Assembly: GCA_036267255.1 (NCBI GenBank)
Contig: DATAWK010000025.1
Span: forward strand, 62,001-126,000
Length of the DNA: 64,000 bases
Direction of reading: 5' to 3'
From: DATAWK01 sp036267255
Lineage (GTDB): Bacteria; Acidobacteriota; Terriglobia; Terriglobales; Acidobacteriaceae
The notes below the pieces were generated by a model. The model worked only from the letters and a program-made list of their open reading frames with translations, searched no databases and was not told the origin of the DNA. Of this stretch, positions 25,622 to 35,365 are shown one piece after another. Position 1 is the first letter of the stretch, and each line of letters opens with the position of its first letter. Both the position numbers and the translations under genes were made by a program.

Positions 25622-28092
25622 TACTTCTTGACCCGCGTCTCGGTTGTCGTGGCAGAATTGCCACCCTGTACCAGTATCGTGTTTTGCTGCGACTCGAAAA
25701 TCAAAGCATGCCCCGTCACCGAGCCGCGCTCCGCATCCACAATCCTGGGTGGCGCCTGCTCACTCCCTGTCAGTACAAATCGGCCATCACTGGCAGTGTA
25801 GACGATCTGTGCACCGGTTCCGCGACGCCCCGGCTGAACCATGCGCACATTTCCCTGGGCCACAATTCGTTCGACAGCAGATTGTGGTGAATTATCGCGC
25901 GTTCGCTGCAGACTCTTTGCGTCCGGACTTCCAGGTGTCGATGGCTGCAGATAAACATCCGCCATATCGGACTGTAACTGGCTTCCCTGGCTGACAATAT
26001 CTACGTGACCGGAAAAGTGCGCCTTCCGCTCTGCATCCGAGTAAAGCAGGTGTTCGCTGGTCACATACACAGGGTAGGATGAGCGTTTGCCTTCCGTCTT
26101 TCCTGACGGAGAAGCAAGAAAGGTGCAATGAACCATGCTGGAAGCGTTATTGCCATCGGCAAGCAAGCTTTGTTGCTGTTGCAAGATTTCGATGACCGGC
26201 GCTTCGATCACGTTTTGTCCCTGCCACAGGCGCGCATCGCCTTCGAACGTCGCCTGCCGCGTGTTCCGATCTATTTTTGCCCTATCGGCAACTATATGTG
26301 CCAACTGGCCGCTATCGTGTTGTCTTTCTCCGCCTCCCAGAATGCTGCCGGCATAACCTGTGCCAAGGATCGTCGTCTGCACGGCACCAGTGGCCGTCAT
26401 GTCTCCCGTGGCACGATGCACCCGCATCTGCTGTGCTGCCATCTCCAGTTCGGAGTCTTTAAATCGTGGACCGCCCGTTAACGTCAATAACTGCGTAGCC
26501 CCTTGATACTCCGCTCTGTCTGCTGTAACGATGGAGATATCTGATCCGGTATTTTGATGCGTTTTGCCTTGCCGCCTCGTATCCAGTGTTGCAGGCGGTG
26601 TCACCTGTTGCAGAACAACATGGCCCTGCTGCACTGCGGACCGTATCGCGGTAGTATTCAGTGTGGTTGTCGCCATGAGGGTTCCTTGAGGATGCGTCTT
26701 TGGCGGAGCAGCATCGAACAGTATCTGCAACGTGTCACCGGAGCTGGTATTGATATCGCCATTCATAGCCACGCTACGCAACTGCGTGTTCCCTTTTCCA
26801 TCAATCTGTAAGAGCTGATTGCCAGGTGCAAACTGCGCCATCAGTTGCTGCGCGCGGATGGTCGTGTCCTGCGCCGTGTCACCCTTCACATTCTGCTTGT
26901 TCTTTGGGGTGGAATTTAGGACGGCCTGTTGTCGAGGAGATGCGGCTTGATGAAAACTTGCATCTCCCGTTGCTGTCGCAGATTTCAATTCCGCCCGGCC
27001 AGCCAGATCGGTGACAAAATTCATTACAAGATGCTCGGCTTTCAGGTCCCGCACTTCTGGGGATGTCGATGAGGCCACGTTTTGCTGGAAGCGTACATCC
27101 TGATCCATAATGGCCTGCCGCAGATGGCCTTGTTGGTTGAAAAAAAACTGACCTGCTGCAGCAGAACCATGCGTGCTTGCCTGCTTTTGCTGCACTTGAA
27201 ACTGAACATTCCCTTGAAAGTTCGCAACCTGCGGATGATTGTGATTGTTGATTGTGGCAGTCATCGAATTGGCCGAGATAGATTCTCCGCTGGCAGTTTG
27301 ATATCGCACATCCTGCTGCGCGTCCAGATTTTCGACACTGCTGTCTGACCGCAGTACGACCGTAATCTTATGAGCAGATCCACGCGCTGCCGAGGTCGCA
27401 TAGGTAGCATTCTCCATCGTTACCTGATTTATATGCTGGTCGTATGTCGCCTGCGTTGCATGGATGACCGCCGGACCTTTCTGCGTCTGTGCGTGCAGTT
27501 CAACATTCGATTTCAACAACAGTCGGTTTTGCTTCGAATCGAACGTCGCCCCAACAGCCTGGCCATTCCCCTGTGGCACACGAAATTCAATGAGCCCATC
27601 CGTGGTAGCCATCCTTGTTTTCTCGTTAAAAATAAGGCCATGTGTTACCAGATGAATCGTTCTGTCTTGTTGGGTTGGAGTACCCGGAGTGTTGCCCGCA
27701 GGAGTGTGCAGGTCGATATGCGCTTCATCCACAGACCGAACAATTTCGTTGTGCGGATCGTATTCAAATTGACTGCCCGCAATCGTATCTGCGGGACCAC
27801 CCTGTGGGTTGAAGAACTGAATGCGTACATCGTGCAGAACCGCAAGACCACCCTTGCGATATTGCAGGGCCTTGGCGGCATGCACAACAAAAACTGTCCG
27901 CACTCCGTCTGATTTCGAGTAAGTAAATCCCTCTGTCGATTGCTGAATCTGAATGCCAAGCTTGGCGGGAAGATCGCGTGCGATATGACGTACCTGCCAG
28001 CGCGCATACAGGAAAGCGGCAACAATCAGAAAAATAAGAGCTATGCCCAGAACCACCAACGAGATACGAAGCTTCTCAACCGTCCAGCGCAT
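25621..28092 (-). CDS. LptC-LptA fusion, giant OstA-type LPS transport protein
   Basis: This protein of about 823 residues (from ATG 28092) begins with one membrane anchor (residues about 9-30, LRISLVVLGIALIFLIVAAF), then an LptC-like segment (ALQYRKGGLAVLHDVRIQFF), then many OstA/LptA-like beta-strand repeats, for example near the middle HLRQAIMDQDVRFQQ and at the end RIVAQGNVRMVQPGRRGTGA with VTGHALIFESQQNTILVQGG. LptC (191 residues) and LptA (185) are separate in E. coli. The position directly before lptB supports an LPS-transport role. I infer a membrane-anchored periplasmic bridge made of one chain. Repeat boundaries are approximate. Confidence 0.82.
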   Translation of the reverse strand: MRWTVEKLRISLVVLGIALIFLIVAAFLYARWQVRHIARDLPAKLGIQIQQSTEGFTYSKSDGVRTVFVVHAAKALQYRKGGLAVLHDVRIQFFNPQGGPADTIAGSQFEYDPHNEIVRSVDEAHIDLHTPAGNTPGTPTQQDRTIHLVTHGLIFNEKTRMATTDGLIEFRVPQGNGQAVGATFDSKQNRLLLKSNVELHAQTQKGPAVIHATQATYDQHINQVTMENATYATSAARGSAHKITVVLRSDSSVENLDAQQDVRYQTASGESISANSMTATINNHNHPQVANFQGNVQFQVQQKQASTHGSAAAGQFFFNQQGHLRQAIMDQDVRFQQNVASSTSPEVRDLKAEHLVMNFVTDLAGRAELKSATATGDASFHQAASPRQQAVLNSTPKNKQNVKGDTAQDTTIRAQQLMAQFAPGNQLLQIDGKGNTQLRSVAMNGDINTSSGDTLQILFDAAPPKTHPQGTLMATTTLNTTAIRSAVQQGHVVLQQVTPPATLDTRRQGKTHQNTGSDISIVTADRAEYQGATQLLTLTGGPRFKDSELEMAAQQMRVHRATGDMTATGAVQTTILGTGYAGSILGGGERQHDSGQLAHIVADRAKIDRNTRQATFEGDARLWQGQNVIEAPVIEILQQQQSLLADGNNASSMVHCTFLASPSGKTEGKRSSYPVYVTSEHLLYSDAERKAHFSGHVDIVSQGSQLQSDMADVYLQPSTPGSPDAKSLQRTRDNSPQSAVERIVAQGNVRMVQPGRRGTGAQIVYTASDGRFVLTGSEQAPPRIVDAERGSVTGHALIFESQQNTILVQGGNSATTTETRVKK

Positions 28093-28170
28093 AGATAACT
28101 CAATTTTCTCACCTTGGACTCCGAAATGGACTGCCGTGCATTCTTTCGGGACTCTCCATACAATCCAGCT

Positions 28171-28773
28171 ATGGCAGACCCGTTGTATTTCAGTCTCTGG
28201 TTCCCAAAGTTCCGCTTTCAGCAACTGCCGCTAAAACTGGTGCAGGTGATGCAGCAACTGCCCGCGCCGCAGGTCCATGCTGCCTCGGTATTCCCTCTGG
28301 ATTGGCAGGAAGCACCCGTTTTTCAGCGGGTTTACGGCAATGAGTCCACCGGAGCCGTGCCTCCGGAAGAGGCGATTGCTGAGACTACAGAATTACTGCA
28401 TGAGGACTACGGCTACGAATATGAATTGCATTGGAAGCTCTGGTATCCGGAGACCGACGGCATCCTTGACCCGATCTGGCGGGAGCAGACGCAACCGGTG
28501 CGCGTGGCTGGCTTTGGGCCGGAGTTTGATCAGGGGAGCTACGAGCAAAATGGGCAGATCCGCATCGACCTTGGGCTAGATACGCCGTTCCTCTGCGAAG
28601 ACATTCCTCTGGATGAAGACGGCCAGCGTTACCTGCAGCAAAACGTGGCGCAGCTGGTTGCGTTTACAACCGCTGTTGAAAAGAACTGCGGTACCGAAAC
28701 GCGGCTGCTGTGGACAGAGAGCGAAGAAAACGTCGCCAATAAATTGATCGCGCGCCTGCAGAAGCTAAATTAG
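28171..28773 (+). CDS. Conserved hypothetical protein, cytoplasmic, acidic
   Basis: The ATG at 28171 opens a 200-residue protein starting MADPLYFSLWFPKFRFQQLP. It has no signal peptide or membrane helix, is rich in Glu, Gln, Trp and Tyr, and contains YEYELHWKLWYPE near residue 90 and LLWTESEENVANKLIARLQK at the end. I do not recognise a family. It is divergent from lptCA (78 bases apart) and its stop overlaps the glyS stop by four bases in convergent orientation. The good codon bias and clean start support a real gene. Confidence 0.75.
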   Translation: MADPLYFSLWFPKFRFQQLPLKLVQVMQQLPAPQVHAASVFPLDWQEAPVFQRVYGNESTGAVPPEEAIAETTELLHEDYGYEYELHWKLWYPETDGILDPIWREQTQPVRVAGFGPEFDQGSYEQNGQIRIDLGLDTPFLCEDIPLDEDGQRYLQQNVAQLVAFTTAVEKNCGTETRLLWTESEENVANKLIARLQKLN

Positions 28774-30923
28774 GCTACTGTTGAAATTGAAGCCAGCTCC
28801 GAAAAATCTGCAGCCCAGCGGACAACGGATACCGTGCGGGCCAACAACGCGAGACGGTTGTCGCGTAATTTCTCATCGTCAACCATCACCATGACGGAAT
28901 CAAAGAATGCATTCAATGGTGATTGCAAGCTGGCAATGGCGCTGATGACTTCGTTGTATTTTCCTTCGCGATAATTCTTCTGGATAACGGCGTTGACCTC
29001 AGTCACCTGACGTGCAAGTTCTTTTTCAGCAGGATCGTGCAGCAGCGACGGTGATTCCATGTCTGGGGGGTTAATTCCCTTTTCTCTGGCTTGCCGTTGG
29101 ATGTTCGCCGCTCGCTTTAATAATTCCGCTACGGCCACGACATCCGGTGAACCGGTTTGTTCATGTAAAACTCTAGCAAAGCCTGCTACATAGCCATATC
29201 CAACAAGCTTACCGGGTGAATCATCTTCTGCTTCTACAGCTCCAGAGTTCCGTACTGCCCTAGCCACCTGAAGACGAACTCCACACGACTCCTGCAAATA
29301 AAACTCCAGGCGATCCAACATGAAGGCAAACACTCTAAACCGGAGATCTTTATCTGCCTCCATAGTTTGATTGGCCGCATGGATCACAGGAATGAGATGC
29401 AAATGGTCACGAACCGCAGCATTTTCCACAAGGATACGAACCACGCCAGCACCTGCTCGACGCAAAGCGAATGGATCTTTGGAGCCAGTTGGAACGATGT
29501 CCTTCTTGAACATCTCTGTGATCGTTGTGATTTTGTCGGCGATTGCTAAAAGTGCTGCAAGTTTCGTAGTTGGTATTTCGTCGTTGGAGCTTTGCGGCCT
29601 GTATTGCTGATAGATCGCAATTGCGACTTCTTTGGGTAGTCCTTGCTCGCGTACATAAAGACCACCAACAATTCCCTGTAATTCTGTAAATTCTTTCACC
29701 ATTTCCGTAGTGAGATCAGCTTTTGCAAGCTCAACCGCAAGCCGAATATTCGTCCACTCCTCGGAATGATAGCCGGATAAATTTTTAGAAATATAATCTG
29801 CAGCCTTAAGGTTTTTCTGCGTCTTCTCCCAATAGCTGCCTAAATCCTTGTGGAATGTTACGTTCTTGAGCATTTCGACGCGATCGACTAATGGAATTTT
29901 CTGATCGACATCCCAGAAGAAACGGGCATCATTGAAACGGGCCCGTAGGACGCGCTCATTGCCGTGGCGGATAATGGCTGCTCCGGCAGCGTCTACCTCA
30001 GTGTTCAACACAGCTAGAAAATTCGGCAACAGTTTTTTGTTCGCGTCTTCAAGCGCAAAATATTTCTGATGGTCGCGCATGACAGTCACTAAAATTTCAT
30101 CCGGTAGCGTCAGATATTCTTTCTCGAAGCTCCCGAGCAGCACCGTTGGCCACTCGGTCAGGTGCGTGACTGTATCGACCAGCTCTTCATTTTCTCTCCA
30201 GCGTGCGTCAGGGAGCGTTCGTGTAGCCGCGTCCAGATCCTTGCGGATCTTGTGACGGCGTGCTTCGACATCGACGATTACTTTTGCAGATTCGAGTGCG
30301 GCAACATAAGCGGACGGCGCGGAAATTACAACCGGCGCATCGCCGTATAGCACACGATGTCCATAGCTCAGGCCATCAGCTTGAACTCCCGCAAACTCAA
30401 CGGGAACCACTTCGCCATCGAGCAGTGCAACGATCCAACGGACGGGGCGCACAAAGCGTTCCGGTTTGCCTGCACGCCAATACATACTTTTGACCCAATA
30501 GAGACTGGCTATTTCCCTTGGCAGTTCGGCTGCCAGTACATCGGCAGCACGCTTGCCTTCCCGCTCCACGGTTGCGCCAATATACTCGCCCTTGGCATTC
30601 GTAACGGTCTTGAGCGCGGTGACTTCGACACCAGCTTTTTTGGCAAAAGCAACAGCAGCGGGAGTCGGCATACCGTCTTTATATGCAACCTTCCGTGAAG
30701 GGCCGACGAGTTCTTCCTGCACATCCGGCTGCTGCGCCAACACTCCTTCCACCACAACAGCGAGGCGGCGTGGCGTGGAGTAGCTTTGGACACGATGCGC
30801 TGCAGCCAGTAACCGTTCCCGTGTCAGCAATTTCTCGACACGCTCGGCCAACTCCTTTTGTGCTGCTGCGATCATGCGTGCAGGGATTTCTTCCAGGCCG
30901 ATCTCTAACAGAAATGCAGACAT
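28770..30923 (-). CDS. glyS: Glycyl-tRNA synthetase beta subunit
   Basis: The beta subunit of the heterotetrameric bacterial GlyRS binds and positions tRNA-Gly. The 717 residues start MSAFLLEIGLEEIPARMIAA, a signature of the family, and include YGHRVLYGDAPVVI and VTVMRDHQKYFALED in the HD-like body and a C-terminal anticodon-binding region with INPPDMESPSLLHDPAEKEL near 640. Length is close to E. coli GlyS (689). It follows glyQ by 48 bases on the same strand. Confidence 0.96.
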   Translation of the reverse strand: MSAFLLEIGLEEIPARMIAAAQKELAERVEKLLTRERLLAAAHRVQSYSTPRRLAVVVEGVLAQQPDVQEELVGPSRKVAYKDGMPTPAAVAFAKKAGVEVTALKTVTNAKGEYIGATVEREGKRAADVLAAELPREIASLYWVKSMYWRAGKPERFVRPVRWIVALLDGEVVPVEFAGVQADGLSYGHRVLYGDAPVVISAPSAYVAALESAKVIVDVEARRHKIRKDLDAATRTLPDARWRENEELVDTVTHLTEWPTVLLGSFEKEYLTLPDEILVTVMRDHQKYFALEDANKKLLPNFLAVLNTEVDAAGAAIIRHGNERVLRARFNDARFFWDVDQKIPLVDRVEMLKNVTFHKDLGSYWEKTQKNLKAADYISKNLSGYHSEEWTNIRLAVELAKADLTTEMVKEFTELQGIVGGLYVREQGLPKEVAIAIYQQYRPQSSNDEIPTTKLAALLAIADKITTITEMFKKDIVPTGSKDPFALRRAGAGVVRILVENAAVRDHLHLIPVIHAANQTMEADKDLRFRVFAFMLDRLEFYLQESCGVRLQVARAVRNSGAVEAEDDSPGKLVGYGYVAGFARVLHEQTGSPDVVAVAELLKRAANIQRQAREKGINPPDMESPSLLHDPAEKELARQVTEVNAVIQKNYREGKYNEVISAIASLQSPLNAFFDSVMVMVDDEKLRDNRLALLARTVSVVRWAADFSELASISTVA

Positions 30924-30971
30924 AAATTATGCTTCGCTTCCAGATTCAGGAAAATTTTAAACTCCGATGAT

Positions 30972-31964
<993 letters not shown>

Positions 31965-32053
31965 ATACCTACACCACCTATACTGAGCGGTAAGAAGTTA
32001 GAGACGTTGTTGCGATTGTATCGAAGTGTGGCGTAATTCCCTGCCAAAACCTT

Positions 32054-32794
32054 CTATCCGCCCAACTGAACCAGCGCTGCGGCCGCATTCAGTCTCCGCT
32101 CCAGATGCCGCTCCAGAGTGCGCACGGTAAATCGCCGCAAATCCTGAGCGCGCTGCCGGGGCCACGGGTCCTTCTCAAACGCTGTGAGCGGGGCGCGTAC
32201 CATGGTTTGTGCCAGCATCATGGATTCACGCGCCAGCAGACTACTGTTCGGCAGGCGATGATCTGCGCAGCAGAGACCGTCACTGAGCACATGAAAGTAT
32301 GCTGCACCATCCAAAGCGGTACCACATGCAATGCAATGGCCCAGGTCTGGCAGCCAGCCAAGTAGCCGTGTGATCCAGAGCGTGAAATAGGTCAACGGCA
32401 ACCAGCAGGCGCCCATGCGGGTGTGTTCGACCACGGCCAGAGTCAGGCGAAAAATTGTGTCCTGCGGATCATGATCCGGCAGCACGTTGTCCAGAATTTC
32501 CGCGTATAAGGCCAGCGCTGTAGCGCGCAGATAATCGATCTGCTGCTCCAGCGGCGATGTCAGCAACTCAAACCGGTCCATGCGTACCAGTTCCTGCCTC
32601 GGCCTTTCCGCGTAGGTGGCGCGTACCCAGGTCATTGGCTCCAGAGTGCCGCCAAAGCGACGGCGCGATTTAAGCGCAGATTTGGCAACACCGCGTACCC
32701 GTCCCATATCCCGCGTAAAAAGCGACACCAGCAGATCAGCTTCCTGAAAAGGCCAGCTACGCAACACGATCGCTTCCGACTGGTGCAGGGTCAT
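32054..32794 (-). CDS. recO: DNA repair protein RecO
   Basis: RecO loads RecA onto SSB-coated DNA with RecR. The 246 residues show the N-terminal OB fold (SEAIVLRSWPFQEADLLVSL, then LFTRDMGRVRGVAKSALKSR), a helical middle and a zinc-binding Cys cluster near 150-180 (LGHCIACGTALDG and GLCCADHR). Length equals the family norm. It lies between glyQ and the ferredoxin gene on the same strand but is separated from the latter by a terminator. Confidence 0.92.
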   Translation of the reverse strand: MTLHQSEAIVLRSWPFQEADLLVSLFTRDMGRVRGVAKSALKSRRRFGGTLEPMTWVRATYAERPRQELVRMDRFELLTSPLEQQIDYLRATALALYAEILDNVLPDHDPQDTIFRLTLAVVEHTRMGACWLPLTYFTLWITRLLGWLPDLGHCIACGTALDGAAYFHVLSDGLCCADHRLPNSSLLARESMMLAQTMVRAPLTAFEKDPWPRQRAQDLRRFTVRTLERHLERRLNAAAALVQLGG

Positions 32795-32822
32795 TCAAGA
32801 ATCTTAACCGGGAAGAATAAAA

Positions 32823-32848
32823 AACGCGCAGCCAGAAAGCTGCGCGTT
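32823..32848 (-). terminator. Rho-independent terminator after the ferredoxin gene
   Basis: AACGCGCAGC and GCTGCGCGTT form a perfect 10-base stem with a six-base loop (CAGAAA), followed on the minus strand by TTTTATTCTT. It begins 20 bases after the ferredoxin stop codon, a textbook intrinsic terminator. Confidence 0.9.
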
Positions 32849-32867
32849 CCATTTCCAAAAGACGGGT

Positions 32868-33128
32868 CTAACGACCGTAGTGTTGTGCATTCTTGTCGGT
32901 GAAGTGCTGCCACTTCTCCGGTAGGTCATCTGCAGCAAAGATCGCTGATACGGGGCAAACGGGCACACAGGCACCGCAGTCAATACATTCGACCGGATCA
33001 ATAAACAACTGCTCCGCGCCGGTAAATTTCTCTTCATCCTTCTTGGGGTGGATGCAATCCACCGGGCATGCATCGACGCAAGCGGAATCCTTGGTGCCGA
33101 TGCAGGGTTCTGCGATTACATATGCCAT
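32868..33128 (-). CDS. fdxA: 7Fe ferredoxin (3Fe-4S/4Fe-4S)
   Basis: A small electron carrier of 86 residues from ATG 33128. The first cluster has the pattern C-x7-C-x3-C-P (CIGTKDSACVDACPVDC), in which the second Cys of a 4Fe motif is replaced, as in 7Fe ferredoxins with a 3Fe-4S centre. The second cluster is CIDCGACVPVCPVSAI, a full 4Fe-4S site. IDPVECIDC and the HPKKDEEKF insertion are family-typical. AAGGAG lies upstream, though spaced a little far. Monocistronic, flanked by a terminator. Confidence 0.93.
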   Translation of the reverse strand: MAYVIAEPCIGTKDSACVDACPVDCIHPKKDEEKFTGAEQLFIDPVECIDCGACVPVCPVSAIFAADDLPEKWQHFTDKNAQHYGR

Positions 33129-33216
33129 AAGACGATCTGATTCTCCTTGCGCTGAGTGGCTGAACACCTCCATTGTAGCAGGAGGAATCTGCAATCCACG
33201 GTTACTTTTTTCAATG

Positions 33217-34110
33217 TCAGGATGTTGCGCGAGCCGCCCGCATCGCGGCAAATTCTGCGGGCGTTGGGATGGGATCCATATTTCTGCCGGCAAACATATC
33301 GCTAAATAACTGCACCATTTCTTTTTGGATATGCAGGTTGGTCGCCAGAACCTCATGACTATCCAGACGGAACTGGCTACCGTCAAAGCCGGTGACGGTC
33401 CCGCCAGCTTCCTGCACCAACAGCACACCAGCTGCCGTGTCCCAAGGATTCAAATTGAATTCCCAGAAAGCATCCAGGCGCCCGCAGGCCGTGTAAGCAA
33501 GGTCGAGCGCTGCGGACCCGGCCCTGCGCACCCCATGAGAGCGCAAGGTTATCTGGTGATAAAAATGGATGTTCGGGTTGCGATGCCGCTTCTGGCTGGG
33601 AAATCCCGTCGCAACCAGCGATTCCGCCAATACCGGTGTATCCGACACATGGATGCGGGTGCCATTCAGGTATGCGCCCCGATCTTTCTCGGCGACAAAC
33701 ATTTCATCGCGTAGTGGATCATAAATGACTGCAGCCACCAACTTTCCATCCGCATCCGCCGGTGTACCAGCCGGACGGTGCTCCAGCCCCATGGATACGC
33801 AGAAGACCGGAAATTTATGCGCAAAATTTGTCGTTCCATCCAAAGGATCGATATACCAGCGATATTCACATTCCATCTGCGACCGCGTTCCCTCTTCGCC
33901 AAACATGCCGTAATGCGGCCAGCGCTGCTGCAGCCGCTCTCCGATAAGCCGTTCGCTCTCGCGGTCCGCGATGGTCACCAGATCTACTTCGCCTTTGTAT
34001 TCTGTCGCCACTCCATGTTGATAGTGTCTACGCAACAAAGCTCCGGCCTCACGGGCAATCTCTGCGGCAGGATCAGCGTGGGGGAATGGGGGTTTCTGAT
34101 TTTGAATCAT
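33217..34110 (-). CDS. suhB: Inositol monophosphatase family protein
   Basis: A magnesium-dependent, lithium-sensitive phosphatase of 297 residues. The three metal-site motifs are visible: GEEGTRSQ (near 72), DPLDGTTNFAHKFP (near 92-105) and WDTAAGVLLVQEAGG (near 223). The substrate may be inositol phosphate, or a related sugar or nucleotide phosphate; SuhB also has an antitermination role in E. coli. Its start overlaps the stop of the Hfq-like gene (ATGA, 34107-34110), so the two are co-translated. The C-terminus is longer than E. coli SuhB by about 30 residues. Confidence 0.9.
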   Translation of the reverse strand: MIQNQKPPFPHADPAAEIAREAGALLRRHYQHGVATEYKGEVDLVTIADRESERLIGERLQQRWPHYGMFGEEGTRSQMECEYRWYIDPLDGTTNFAHKFPVFCVSMGLEHRPAGTPADADGKLVAAVIYDPLRDEMFVAEKDRGAYLNGTRIHVSDTPVLAESLVATGFPSQKRHRNPNIHFYHQITLRSHGVRRAGSAALDLAYTACGRLDAFWEFNLNPWDTAAGVLLVQEAGGTVTGFDGSQFRLDSHEVLATNLHIQKEMVQLFSDMFAGRNMDPIPTPAEFAAMRAARATS

Positions 34111-34397
34111 ACGGATGGCCCATCGCTCCCATTCTTGCGTGTAGAACTATGTTTGGTTTGTTCGGTGATGGTGAGGATTTGTGTCTTATAGATAAAAAGA
34201 TTTGGATGGCCGTCGCGCGTCAACCGGATCATGCGTTCGTCGAAATATTCAATCCAGCCGCGAATGGTTTCTCCATCGCGTAGTTTGATCATCACCATGG
34301 CCTGCCGTTCGCTCAAAGAACGCAGGTAGAGCGCTTCCTGCCCCGTGTCACCGGGAGGCGCTTTGTGTTTCCGTCGTGCACCATTATTGTTCGCCAC
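34107..34397 (-). CDS. hfq: Hfq-like RNA chaperone, divergent
   Basis: The 96-residue protein has an Lsm fold pattern typical of Hfq: a first helix (ALYLRSLSERQAMVMIKL), strand pair DGETIRGWIEYFDERMIRLT, and the Sm2 end NLFIYKTQILTI, where the classical Hfq has VYKHAISTV. The conserved Tyr-Lys is kept but the invariant His is Thr. The N-terminus is Lys/Arg-rich and the C-terminus Ser/Lys-rich. Family-wide, Hfq hexamers anneal sRNAs to mRNAs. The YKH change affects the uridine-binding pore, so RNA preference may differ. Operon partner is the downstream phosphatase gene. Confidence 0.75.
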   Translation of the reverse strand: MANNNGARRKHKAPPGDTGQEALYLRSLSERQAMVMIKLRDGETIRGWIEYFDERMIRLTRDGHPNLFIYKTQILTITEQTKHSSTRKNGSDGPSV

Positions 34398-34424
34398 ATC
34401 GCAGTATATCGCGCGGAATATCGC

Positions 34425-35363
34425 TTAATGCGCTGGGCTGGCGTAGTAGCCGGTGCGGTAACGCAGATGATACTGCGCGTTCAACGATGGGTTCGTCAGA
34501 TTGACTTCAATCCTGCGAAAAGCAGCGTCACCGGCATGATCCGTTGGATAATAACCAAGCAAATATTGCGTACGTAGATCGTCTGATACCTTGGCAAACG
34601 CGGCCTTCAGCATGCGGGGATCTTCGACATAGACATATTTGCCTCCTGTGTCTTCCGACAACTGAATGAGCGCATGCTCCCCGCCGGTGTCGCGCCCCGC
34701 GCTGGCCGCGATGGGAACAATGATAATGCTGTACACCATCGCCTGCGAACGCATCGCCTCCTCGCGCGCGCCTTCATACGTGACGCCTTCCATGGTATTG
34801 TCGCCATCGCTGACCACTACCATTACCTTATGCCCCTGCATTCCTGCCAGACTTTTTGCACCCAGATAAATGGCGTCGTATAGGGCTGTTGGACCAATGC
34901 CATTCATCTGATCAATGCCGCGATCGATGCGCCGCAGGTTGTTCGTAAATGGCACGTATTCATTCACATCTCCGTCAAACGAGAACAAATCAAGCCGATC
35001 TTGCGGCCGCAATAACGAATGAACGAAAATGTGCGCGGCTTCCTTTTCAAGCGGGAGGTCCTGATGCACACTCAGGCTGGTATCAACCGCCAGCACAATC
35101 GACAGTGGCGTGTCGGACTCCCGATCGAAGACACGGATGGTTTCCGGATGGCCATTTTCCGTCACAGTAAAATCTTTCTTTTCAAGATCGCCTACAGGAG
35201 CGCCACTGGCATCGGTTACCGCGACAAAAACATTTACCAGGCGAACATTGACCTGCACATTGCCACTGTTATCCGTGTTGGTCTGGCCAAAGAGCTGCGA
35301 CGGAAAAAGTGCCGACGCCAACAAACAGCACACTCCTGCGAGGCGTTGCCGCTGCCAGCGCAT
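34425..35363 (-). CDS. Secreted VWFA-domain protein, acidobacterial family
   Basis: The 312 residues start with a signal peptide (RLAGVCCLLASALFPSQLFG, cleavage probably after FGQ). A short beta domain with VNVFVAVTDASGAPVGDLEK-type sequence is followed by a von Willebrand factor A domain with an intact metal site: DTSLS (near 94), Thr in PTALYDAIYLG and Asp in VVVSDGDNT. Acidobacterial genomes encode many such proteins (the VWFA-related acidobacterial domain family), of unknown function; protein-protein adhesion is the general role of VWA. It starts two bases after the moaDE stop, so the two genes are probably co-transcribed. Confidence 0.87.
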   Translation of the reverse strand: MRWQRQRLAGVCCLLASALFPSQLFGQTNTDNSGNVQVNVRLVNVFVAVTDASGAPVGDLEKKDFTVTENGHPETIRVFDRESDTPLSIVLAVDTSLSVHQDLPLEKEAAHIFVHSLLRPQDRLDLFSFDGDVNEYVPFTNNLRRIDRGIDQMNGIGPTALYDAIYLGAKSLAGMQGHKVMVVVSDGDNTMEGVTYEGAREEAMRSQAMVYSIIIVPIAASAGRDTGGEHALIQLSEDTGGKYVYVEDPRMLKAAFAKVSDDLRTQYLLGYYPTDHAGDAAFRRIEVNLTNPSLNAQYHLRYRTGYYASPAH

Positions 35364-35365
35364 GG

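Noticed and set aside
34107..34397. Assignment of the small Lsm protein as a generic hypothetical
   Set aside because: The Sm1/Sm2 pattern and YK pair support Hfq better than any other family, though its His is missing.
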